From: Lewinellaceae bacterium
GTDB lineage: Bacteria; Bacteroidota; Bacteroidia; Chitinophagales; Saprospiraceae
Direction: 5' to 3'
DNA: 64,000 bases
NCBI GenBank assembly: GCA_020636005.1
Contig: JACJYR010000004.1
Span: forward strand, 1-64,000
Below, piece after piece: positions 34,411 through 41,166 of the stretch (positions are counted from its first letter, which is position 1; each line of letters starts with the position of its first letter). The translations under genes and the position numbers were made by a program. Below the pieces are notes generated by a model. The model searched no databases, was not told the origin of the DNA, and saw only the letters and a list, made by a program, of their open reading frames with translations.

Positions 34411-34535
34411 AATTAAATTGTTTGATGGGCCAAAGATGGAGAAGCGTACAGTGACTGCCAATTTTTTGAAAACGACCCGGTGCAGATTTGAAATGAGCGG
34501 GGGGAAATGGGAAATGAAGCGAGGGAAGTTATTTT
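34411..34535 (-). promoter_or_regulatory. Promoter and leader of the GRAS gene (copy B of the duplicated module)
   Basis: Minus strand: -33 TTG (34461-34459), 20-bp spacer, -7 CATCTTTG (34438-34431). Upstream block ATTTCAAATCTGCACCGG GTCG (about 34472-34500), matching copy A at 32875-33000 in sequence and spacing. Confidence 0.75.
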
Positions 34536-34603
34536 GCGATGTTTTTTAAGCAATGACCTGCCAGCTATTGCCATTTCACCCACTTTTCGCAGCTTTAGGT
34601 TGC

Positions 34604-34698
34604 AATAAGTTGCGGAATCCATCATTTTTTGGTTACTTTCCGCAAGTTTAATGAGCGATAAGTTGCGGAATCTGGCTATTTTTGGCCACATTCCGCTA
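34604..34698. repeat. Two tandem TTGCGGAA..TTCCGCAA units before the ATPase remnant
   Basis: Unit 1 has TTGCGGAA at 34610-34617 and TTCCGCAA at 34639-34646. Unit 2 has TTGCGGAA at 34664-34671 and TTCCGCTA at 34691-34698. The period is 54 bp and both units share ATAAGTTGCGGAATC. The second ends 15 bp before the ATG of the remnant. Confidence 0.75.
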
Positions 34699-34712
34699 CA
34701 AATAGTTTACAA

Positions 34713-35400
34713 ATGATAGGAAGAAAGCAAGAAACAGAAGTACTGAAACAGGCTCTCTTCTTCCTGGAAAGGGTTGAGCCGTACTGAAATCCTGCAGGCC
34801 ACCAAAACAAAAGACGGGGGTGGGTTGAGTACAGCTCTGCAGGAACTCGAATTGTCCGGCTTTATTTCTTCCTATGTGCCTTTCGGAAAAAAGAAAAAGG
34901 ATACGCTTTACCGCCTGACTGATTATTACTCCCTTTTCTATTTGAAATTCATAAAGGACATCCCTTCCAACGAAGCAGGACGCTGGGACACCCTTAGCCA
35001 AACCCAATCATGGAGGTCGTGGAGTGGTTATGCTTTTGAAAACGTATGTTTCCAGCATATCGAAAAATTAAAACAAGCGCTTGGCATTGCCGGTGTCCAT
35101 ACCAGACAGTTTAGTTTTTTGGCAAAAGGCGACGATGAAAATGAGGGTGCTCAAATTGACCTCCTGATTGACCGGAACGACAACGCCATTAACCTCTGTG
35201 AGATAAAATTTTACATTGACGACGTGGTATTAAGTAAGGAAACAGCCGAAAAGCTGCGCCGGAGGCTCGGCGTTTTCCGCCGTACCAGTGGGACAAAAAA
35301 GCAGGTTTTCCTTACGCTGATTACAACTTTTGGGTTGGTAAAAAACCAACAATCCCTCGGCCTGGTGGACAACGTAATCACTATGGACGATTTGTTTTAA
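34713..35400 (+). pseudogene. AAA-family ATPase (MIGRK-type, ATPase_2/DUF234-like) with internal deletion
   Basis: The ATG at 34713 gives MIGRKQETEVLKQAL, the standard N-terminus of this common Bacteroidota ATPase family, but the frame stops after 24 codons. From about 34766, in another frame, the C-terminal third continues without gaps: KGLSRTEILQATKT (winged helix), FIKDIPSNEAGRW, WSGYAFENVCFQHIEKLK, the nuclease-like GAQIDLLIDR and ICEIKFYI-like NLCEIKFYIDDV, ending in NVITMDDLF. Walker A and B and about 200 residues are gone. The family is about 380 residues long. The C-terminal piece could still be translated from a TTG at 34774, but ATPase activity is lost. Confidence 0.85.
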
Positions 35401-35408
35401 AGAACACC

Positions 35409-36005
35409 TTATTGCACCCGTATCAAAATAATACCCTCCTGCACTTCAAACGTCCCCCGCCCGCCCGTCGTCTGTTGCCGTACCGTCTCCCGGCCGATGA
35501 ATTCCAGCACCTCCGCCCGCTTCGCCAAGGGAATGCCCGTCTGCGCTTCCCAATGTTCCTGCACCGGAACGGAGAGGATGGCCAGCGTATCGCCGCCGCC
35601 AAACTCCCACCACGACGTGAAACCGCCCTCCCCGCTTTCGTAGCTGAAATCGCCGCCCCGCCCTCCCTGGCTGAACCAGACCTTCGGGGCTTTCCGCTCC
35701 TGGTCTTCCAAATACAATTGGGCGATGGTGGTGGCAGGTGAGGTCGCCAGTTTTTGCGTTTCCACCAGCCACCTGCGGATGTCGAGAAAGCCCTTTTCCC
35801 CGCTTCCTTTGATGAGGGCAAACCACTCCGGGAGAGCCTTGCCGGTGGCGGTTTTCAGGTTTTGGATGAAACCGGCTTCTTCTTCGAAAAGGGATTGTCT
35901 CATATTCGATGATTTTTTTCTTTTGAAAAAATGCAAACCCAACCCCAAGACCGTGCTGAGTACAAAAGCTAAAATGAAATGCTCCAATGGCATGATGTAC
36001 AACAT
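35409..36005 (-). CDS. Hypothetical protein with N-terminal membrane anchor
   Basis: Protein of 198 residues. One hydrophobic helix at the start (HFILAFVLSTVLGLGLHFF) and a basic stop (KRKK) anchor a cytoplasmic domain. This has an amphipathic helical part (residues 40-95), a Gly-rich hinge (SQGGRGGDFSYESGEGG) and a beta-rich end (TLAILSVPVQEHWEAQTG). No family recognised. Starts at 36005 or at the in-frame ATG 35993; a family A element begins 13 bp upstream of 36005, so the promoter must lie in or beyond that repeat. Confidence 0.65.
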   Translation of the reverse strand: MLYIMPLEHFILAFVLSTVLGLGLHFFKRKKSSNMRQSLFEEEAGFIQNLKTATGKALPEWFALIKGSGEKGFLDIRRWLVETQKLATSPATTIAQLYLEDQERKAPKVWFSQGGRGGDFSYESGEGGFTSWWEFGGGDTLAILSVPVQEHWEAQTGIPLAKRAEVLEFIGRETVRQQTTGGRGTFEVQEGIILIRVQ

Positions 36006-36017
36006 AGGGCAAAGGTT

Positions 36018-36122
36018 TTATAGATAGTCACATTTAAAATTGATTGGGACAAAATCCTAAGTCACTGACTTTCAATAAAATGACTTCAATGACCAATGAC
36101 TTTTAATGACGATTGTCTATAA
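36018..36122 (+). repeat. Family A MITE-like element, copy 2
   Basis: 105 bp, differing from the 4311 copy at only a few positions (for example AAATCCTAAG and CTGACTTTC). Ends TTATAGATAGTC and GACGATTGTCTATAA are intact. It fills the gap between the 35409-36005 gene (start 13 bp away) and the 36153-36533 gene. Confidence 0.85.
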
Positions 36123-36152
36123 TGGAAGTAATTTTCCTGTTGCCGAAACCCG

Positions 36153-36533
36153 CTAAAATATCTTCCTCGCCACCGGGCCAACTATCACTACCACCGTCCC
36201 GGCAATCAGTATCATGATTAATAAAAGCATCCCTGCCAGGTAGCCCATCCCGATGCCCGGCCCCTGCGTACTGTAAGCGCTCATCGCCTTTTCAAGGGCG
36301 TAATGCCCGCCCAGGATGCAGGCAATCCAAACCCGCAGCAACAACCAGTTTTTTTCTACCTGAGGCACCCACCACAGGGCGAAAGTCAGCAAGGCCAGCA
36401 GGGGGACCAAAAACCAGCAGTTTTCGACGAAATCATCCACCGGCTTGGTGGGCGGCACGTTGGCCTTCGCCAGCAGGTTGGCGCCGCCGTAAACGAGCAG
36501 CCAAAATAGTTCCGGGCCGAGGAGGTATCGCAT
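36153..36533 (-). CDS. Small predicted membrane protein
   Basis: Protein of 126 residues with four hydrophobic helices: LLGPELFWLLVYGGANLL, CWFLVPLLALLTFALWWVP, WLLLRVWIACILGGHYAL and GYLAGMLLLIMILIAGTVVV. The loops are short and weakly charged, and no family is recognised. The longer frame to 36683 would overlap the divergent antitoxin gene and adds a non-conserved basic stretch, so the ATG at 36533 is preferred. Followed downstream by a family A element. Confidence 0.65.
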   Translation of the reverse strand: MRYLLGPELFWLLVYGGANLLAKANVPPTKPVDDFVENCWFLVPLLALLTFALWWVPQVEKNWLLLRVWIACILGGHYALEKAMSAYSTQGPGIGMGYLAGMLLLIMILIAGTVVVIVGPVARKIF

Positions 36534-36602
36534 ATAAATATGAGTTAAATAGGTTGATTTAGCTATGCTTTCCACGTTGTTTAAAGTCTTGACAAAATCA
36601 AT

Positions 36603-36610
36603 TACTTTTG
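36603..36610 (+). promoter_or_regulatory. -7 box TACTTTTG of the toxin-antitoxin operon
   Basis: Exact TAnnTTTG, 16 bp before the antitoxin ATG. A TTG lies 23 bp upstream, longer than the usual 19-21, so the -33 element is uncertain. Confidence 0.5.
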
Positions 36611-36625
36611 TTTTAAAATTGAAAC

Positions 36626-36862
36626 ATGCAAGCCATACAAATTCAGATTCCTGCTTTGTCTGGAGTTTCGGAGTTCGACGCAAGGGTCATCTTGGCCGGA
36701 GAACTCTATGAACGGGGCAAACTTTCCCTCGGGCACGCAGCACAGGTAGCCGGATTATCCAAGCGAGCTTTCATCGAGATTATGGGCAAGTATGGTTTTT
36801 CCATTTTCAGCCCTTCCATTGAGGATTTCAAATCTGACCTCCGTAATGCATGGAAACAGTAG
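36626..36862 (+). CDS. UPF0175-family antitoxin
   Basis: Protein of 78 residues of the UPF0175 group. After a short strand it has LAGELYERGKLSLGHAAQVAGLSKRAFIEIMGKYG, a degenerate helix-turn-helix that is the family hallmark, and a C-terminal amphipathic part FSIEDFKSDL-like (SPSIEDFKSDLRNAWK) that would clamp the toxin. UPF0175 genes precede DUF3368 PIN-like genes as type II toxin-antitoxin pairs; here the genes overlap by 13 bp. Autoregulation by the HTH is likely. Confidence 0.88.
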   Translation: MQAIQIQIPALSGVSEFDARVILAGELYERGKLSLGHAAQVAGLSKRAFIEIMGKYGFSIFSPSIEDFKSDLRNAWKQ

Positions 36863-37305
36863 TAATTTCCGACACCTCCTGCCTGATAATTCTTGATAAA
36901 ATCCAACAGCTTTCTCTTTTGGAAGCTGCTTATGACAGCGTTATTGTAACCCAAATCGTAGCCGACGAATTTGGCCAGCCGCTTCCCGATTGGATGGAAG
37001 TACAATCGCCTGTCAATCATTCTTTTCAGCAACTTTTGGAAGAAACCATTGACCCCGGTGAAGCAAGCTCCATAGCACTCGCTGTTGAAATTAAGGACTG
37101 CTTTCTCATCATCGACGACCTCCGTGCCCGCAAGGTTGCCCAATCTGTCGGGCTCTCATTTACCGGCACCCTGGGCTTCATAGGAAGTCTCAAACAGCGG
37201 GGATTGATTGAAGCCGCCCGTCCCATTTTTGACAAAATGATGGAAACTGATTTTCGAATTTCAAAGCAACTTGTAGCTCAGTTTTTAGAAGAATTGGGTG
37301 AATAA
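36850..37305 (+). CDS. DUF3368 PIN-like toxin
   Basis: Protein of 151 residues. It starts VVISDTSCLIILDKI, the first acidic motif (D-T/S) of PIN-fold nucleases. It has VTQIVADEFGQPLPDW with the second acidic pair, DPGEASSIALAVE with the third, and LIIDDLRARKVAQSVGLSFTGTLG with the fourth. PIN toxins cleave RNA; for DUF3368 this is inferred from fold. Overlaps the UPF0175 gene by 13 bp, so the two are translationally coupled. All catalytic acids appear intact. Confidence 0.9.
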   Translation: METVVISDTSCLIILDKIQQLSLLEAAYDSVIVTQIVADEFGQPLPDWMEVQSPVNHSFQQLLEETIDPGEASSIALAVEIKDCFLIIDDLRARKVAQSVGLSFTGTLGFIGSLKQRGLIEAARPIFDKMMETDFRISKQLVAQFLEELGE

Positions 37306-37346
37306 TATTTCCATTGCCAAAACCATCCGTTGTTGCACTTGACACA

Positions 37347-38300
37347 TTAATTTTCGCTTATTTTCATATCCCCCATTTTCCCGTTGTCCACATCGTAATC
37401 AGCAACAATGTAGCCGTCAGGCTCCTCTTCAAAGCTATTTGCGGCAGCCTCACCGGTGGCTTTTTTCACAAAAGGAAACCTGAAAGTAATAACCGCCGGG
37501 TCGTGCCCGGTCTGCTCAATTTCAGCAATTGAAAGCATCGTGAAAGGCTGTTTCACGTGCTTTGGGGCCCAAGCCTCCACCGCACTGCGGACCTGGCCGG
37601 AGTATTCGTTGTAGCGGTTGCTGTCTATGTTAAAATTCCATTCGCCCTCCAAATCAGCCGCCACAAACTGCCGGGAATTGGGACAAGTCAGTTGAAACAG
37701 GAAGCGGGGCTGGTATTCGCTGCTGTGCTGCGCCCAAAACGATACCGGAACTATGTCCTGAAAATGCTTCCCGAAATCGTCAGGCTCCACGTAAATGACA
37801 GCCAGGTCGTATGAAGTCTCCCGCTGCCATTGGGAGAAGGCTTTTTCAGCCAGTGCCAGGCTTTGGCGGCGGTGGGCGGGCGTGGGTTCAGCAAAAATCA
37901 GAATGGTGGCCGTCCAGTTAAACACGCTGGTAGCCGCATTTTCAAAACCCGCTGCTTTCACTGCCCGGAATAACGAATTAGCGTCCGCCAACTCCCGTGC
38001 AGCGCCAGCGAAAGCACCGTCCACATCCGCTTTTGTCAGCCCCAAATCTGCCAGCCGGGCATCCCATTTCAGCAGGGCCTGCACCATCGTGTCGGCCTTC
38101 TCCGCCACGAGCGATTTTTTTACTTTAAAACTCAGGTTGCGGATGGCGTCGTCCGTCTGCGTACTTAGAATCTGGAAGCGCCCCGGATAGTTGGTTTCCA
38201 GCCAGTCCGACAGGTTGGGAGCAGCGTTTTTTTTGCGAAAGCAACTGGCAAAAAACAGGAGTAGCAGGCCCGCCGCAATGAATTTGACGAAAATTCCCAT
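37347..38300 (-). CDS. Lipoprotein of unknown function
   Basis: Protein of 317 residues with a type II signal: FVKFIAAGLLLLFFASC, lipobox Cys20. The mature part has two weakly repeated alpha/beta sections; the phrases TILIFAEPTPAHRRQSLALA and YDLAVIYVEPDDFGKHF suggest a repeated ferredoxin-like unit. There are no catalytic motifs I know. It is the last of a minus-strand row of envelope-related genes (38318, 39723, 40257, 40657), with 17 bp to the next one, so likely in one transcript. Confidence 0.75.
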   Translation of the reverse strand: MGIFVKFIAAGLLLLFFASCFRKKNAAPNLSDWLETNYPGRFQILSTQTDDAIRNLSFKVKKSLVAEKADTMVQALLKWDARLADLGLTKADVDGAFAGAARELADANSLFRAVKAAGFENAATSVFNWTATILIFAEPTPAHRRQSLALAEKAFSQWQRETSYDLAVIYVEPDDFGKHFQDIVPVSFWAQHSSEYQPRFLFQLTCPNSRQFVAADLEGEWNFNIDSNRYNEYSGQVRSAVEAWAPKHVKQPFTMLSIAEIEQTGHDPAVITFRFPFVKKATGEAAANSFEEEPDGYIVADYDVDNGKMGDMKISEN

Positions 38301-38317
38301 GGTTGGTTTTTGTCGTT

Positions 38318-39706
38318 TTATGATTCGATGATTCGGATGACTTTGGACAGACTTTGATTGAAATCAGGGTCGGCAGCGCAGGCATCCTCCCATTTCAGGC
38401 TCAACAGTAACTGCCTGTCCATCAGTGCAGTATCGCCTTTCATACCCCACAGCACCAGCACATCGACGGCTTTTTTGAAATGGATTTCATGATCGCCCCG
38501 CAGACACTGGATGATGAAACGTTGCACCGCCCGGTTTTGCCGCATCCTGCCGAACGAACTGAAAACGTAGTCCCTCCAATAGCTTTCCTCGTTCTCGAAC
38601 TGGAGCAGGGAGCGCAGCACGTCCACAGCTTTTTCACTTTGAAATTGCTCGTCGAGTACCTGCGCAATCGCCTGCCTGGCCTTCAGGTTCGGCGTGGCGG
38701 CAGCTTTCAGGAACTGTTCCTCGACATCGGGCACGCCGTGGTAGCGCATCACGGCAGCAATGTAATTCAAGCCCGAATAGTGGTCAATCGTTTCCAGGCG
38801 TTGGGTCATCTTGTCCAGCAGTTCCCGCCGCCAGATGAATTCATCAACTGGGTTCGGGACGTAGCTGTCGCCATGTTCCCGCAGGATGTAATGGTGCATG
38901 CCGCCATTTTCCATGTACATCTGCTTCATGCGGGCCTTCGTCGGGTCGGGTTCCTCCCGTGGCTGTTTTTTATGCCTGTCTGACAAATGCCCTGAAATCT
39001 CCGCCTGAATGGCAGGTGAAATAAGCCGCTCCAGGGGTTTCGGGTCAGCCAGCAGCCGCTCGAACGAGATAAAACTGATATAAACAAGGCCATCATGCCA
39101 GTTCGTCCTGCCGGCTTCGATGCCGAAATAGCGCATGTTCACGAAGTCCTTGGCGTTGTGGTCGCCTTCCTCCCAGAAGCGGTCTATGGGCAGTTTGGGG
39201 TATTCAAACAGCTCGAAATGTTTTTGTGAAACGGGGCCAATTTGCAAAAAGGCATTGCGGATTTGAGACACCGCCCACTTGCGGTCGTCGAGGTCGGGAA
39301 TGGGCATTAATGGCCCGTAAAACCAGAAATCGCTGAACAATTGCTCGTACACCTGCCCCGGCTGCTGGCCATACATCGGCGTCAAGTCCTTGTAAAACAG
39401 CCCCTTCGAATTGACCGTCAGTTCCCAGCGGTAAGTATCACGGATGGTCACCGAATACTCGTACTTCCGTTCTTCGATGCGTTCGGGGCGCAGTTGTTTC
39501 CAAAAGTGATAGCGCAATTGGGCGGCTTCCGACAGGTCGCTGTATAGCTCCTCTCCCCAAAAAACGGCCTGCTGCATGGCCTGCAAGCGCACAGCCAACG
39601 GCTCGCCATCCAGGGGCTCGTAACATTCGAGCAGTTCCGGAACCGTCCAGATTCTGTCCCGCCCATGCAGGTTTTGGAGAATGGTATTTTGCTGAAAAAT
39701 TATCAT
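38318..39706 (-). CDS. Hypothetical protein, helical-repeat-like
   Basis: Soluble protein of 462 residues without signal peptide. The first 150 residues contain ELLECYEPLDGEPLAVRLQA and a beta-rich YSVTIRDTYRWELTVNSKG section. The second half, from about 330, is alternating amphipathic helices (NYIAAVMRYHGVPDVEEQFL, KAVDVLVLWGMKGDTALMDR) of HEAT type. No family recognised. The ATG at 39706 (MIIFQQ) is preferred to 39760. Its 3' end is 17 bp before the start of the lipoprotein gene 37347-38300, both on the minus strand. Confidence 0.65.
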   Translation of the reverse strand: MIIFQQNTILQNLHGRDRIWTVPELLECYEPLDGEPLAVRLQAMQQAVFWGEELYSDLSEAAQLRYHFWKQLRPERIEERKYEYSVTIRDTYRWELTVNSKGLFYKDLTPMYGQQPGQVYEQLFSDFWFYGPLMPIPDLDDRKWAVSQIRNAFLQIGPVSQKHFELFEYPKLPIDRFWEEGDHNAKDFVNMRYFGIEAGRTNWHDGLVYISFISFERLLADPKPLERLISPAIQAEISGHLSDRHKKQPREEPDPTKARMKQMYMENGGMHHYILREHGDSYVPNPVDEFIWRRELLDKMTQRLETIDHYSGLNYIAAVMRYHGVPDVEEQFLKAAATPNLKARQAIAQVLDEQFQSEKAVDVLRSLLQFENEESYWRDYVFSSFGRMRQNRAVQRFIIQCLRGDHEIHFKKAVDVLVLWGMKGDTALMDRQLLLSLKWEDACAADPDFNQSLSKVIRIIES

Positions 39707-39722
39707 TTGACAATGCAGCAGA

Positions 39723-40154
39723 TTAACGAAAAATGGATTTGAAAAGCCCCGGATACCCAATCAGGCACATCACCGCCCCGAAAATGCCGAACACGACCGG
39801 CAAAATCCAGGCGTCGCCTCCTTTCAGGGTGGCCTTGTCAGGCTCGTCGGGCAGGTACCAGATGTCCACCGTCTGGCCGACTTGGTAGGTGTCGAGGGCG
39901 GTATAAAGGGTGCTGTAATATTTGCGCTGCTCACCTTTGGCGGTGGTGAAAAGCACCACCGGGGCGAATGACCTGGGTGTGCCTGTTTCACCCACCTTGC
40001 GTGGCCGGCGGAACATTTCGACGACCACGCCCTGTGCATTTTCGCCCATTTTGATGATGCGCCCTACGCTGCGCCACTCCCGCCAGGCGATGATGGCGAA
40101 GAGGGTGCCGCCGGTGGCGAGCATGAGGAAGATGATGAAGGAAAGTTTGTGCAT
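39723..40154 (-). CDS. DUF3592-type membrane protein
   Basis: Protein of 143 residues with two membrane helices (LSFIIFLMLATGGTLFAII and WILPVVFGIFGAVMCLIGY) and between them a beta domain: RIIKMGENAQGVVVEMFRR, a PVVLFTTAKGEQRKY strand pair and YQVGQTVDIWYLPDEPDKA. This order is the DUF3592 pattern (Pfam name from memory). Function unknown. Start ATG 40154; the longer frame to 40223 would translate the TTGTTTGAGAG repeat. Lies 16 bp upstream of the 38318-39706 gene. Confidence 0.78.
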   Translation of the reverse strand: MHKLSFIIFLMLATGGTLFAIIAWREWRSVGRIIKMGENAQGVVVEMFRRPRKVGETGTPRSFAPVVLFTTAKGEQRKYYSTLYTALDTYQVGQTVDIWYLPDEPDKATLKGGDAWILPVVFGIFGAVMCLIGYPGLFKSIFR

Positions 40155-40256
40155 TGAGGTTGTTTGAGAGTTGTTTGAGAGTTGTTTGAGTTTGTTTGAG
40201 AGTTGTGGCGCAACGACCTTCAAACGACGCTCAAACAGCCCTCAAACCAATTCAAA
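40155..40256. repeat. TTGTTTGAGAG tandem array with CTCAAAC counter-arm
   Basis: Four TTGTTTGAG(AG) units at 40157-40204 and, after a 10-bp spacer, CTTCAAAC, CTCAAAC and CTCAAACC units up to 40250. The array is the leader of the DUF3592 gene. Confidence 0.7.
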
Positions 40257-40553
40257 CTATTTAAAAATATCGTGGATGATGAACAGCAATGCGAACCCTG
40301 CAACGAGCACGAACGGGACTGCCGGAATCCAAATCACAAGGCTGGCCAATAAGAGTTTACCCTTGTTTTTCAACCAAAAAGCCAAACCTGCTATCGCTGC
40401 CAGCAGCAGAAAAATGCCACCGATGTACAGCAACGCAATACCTGTTGCTTCCGCCGGCAAGTTCAGGATGTCTTTCATGCTGAAAACTACGACGAGCAGA
40501 CCTACGAAGTCCAGGCAGGCACCGATGTAGAAAATGTACTGCATTGCTTTCAT
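40257..40553 (-). CDS. Small membrane protein, paralogue 1
   Basis: Protein of 98 residues with three hydrophobic helices. N-terminus MKAMQYIFYIGACLDFVGLL, central ALLYIGGIFLLLAAIAGLAF, then KGKLLLASLVIWIPAVPFVL, ending in a hydrophobic helix. It resembles the next gene (40657-40947) in length, helix order and the block LASLVIWIPAVP versus IATALLWIPGTP, so the two are probably a tandem duplication. Function unknown. Start ATG 40553. Confidence 0.7.
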   Translation of the reverse strand: MKAMQYIFYIGACLDFVGLLVVVFSMKDILNLPAEATGIALLYIGGIFLLLAAIAGLAFWLKNKGKLLLASLVIWIPAVPFVLVAGFALLFIIHDIFK

Positions 40554-40656
40554 TGGAGATGGATTTAGAACGAGCCGCCTTTGGCAGGCTGATTTTTCTT
40601 TCGTTGAAACAACAAAACAGAAAACAAGCAGGCAAGAGCCGGCCATTTCACAAGTC

Positions 40657-40947
40657 TCATCGCATATCGGGTTTCAGGATGATGAAAAGCAGGATGAAAA
40701 ATCCGTAGAGCAGCAGCGGCGTGCCGGGAATCCAGAGCAGGGCGGTGGCGATTTTCAGGTAACCTGCGCTTTTCAACAGAAACGCCCCGCCGACGATGAG
40801 TGCACCGATAAAAGTTACCATGAACATGGTGGGGTTATTGGTGCCGGAGTACCCTTTGAGCGAGTCGCTGACCATCATCCAGACGGCGGCGAGCAGGGCG
40901 ATGATGTCGATGGCAGCGCCGGTGTTGAAGAAGTGGATTGCTTTCAT
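40657..40947 (-). CDS. Small membrane protein, paralogue 2
   Basis: Protein of 96 residues, three hydrophobic helices: FFNTGAAIDIIALLAAVWMM, MFMVTFIGALIVGGAFLL and IATALLWIPGTPLLLYGFFI. Shares MKA start, spacing and the WIPxxP motif with the 40257-40553 gene, 103 bp downstream. It has no further features. Transcription from its own promoter or from the 41 kb side cannot be decided. Confidence 0.7.
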   Translation of the reverse strand: MKAIHFFNTGAAIDIIALLAAVWMMVSDSLKGYSGTNNPTMFMVTFIGALIVGGAFLLKSAGYLKIATALLWIPGTPLLLYGFFILLFIILKPDMR

Positions 40948-41166
40948 TTCTCTTGTTTTTAATTTGGGATTTGGTTGGCAAGTGAGTCAAAAACTTGAAG
41001 TTGCCGCCTCACCTAAAAGCCGCAAGCAAACCTGCCCGGTACCGGCTTTCGTGAAACAAAGCTACCATCCAATTTGCCACGGGAAATCATTTTAAAGCTG
41101 AGGTGCGGGGAATTTGAATTAAAGGGTAGGATAAATAAAATGAAACAAGTGTGGTAAGGCTGGATT

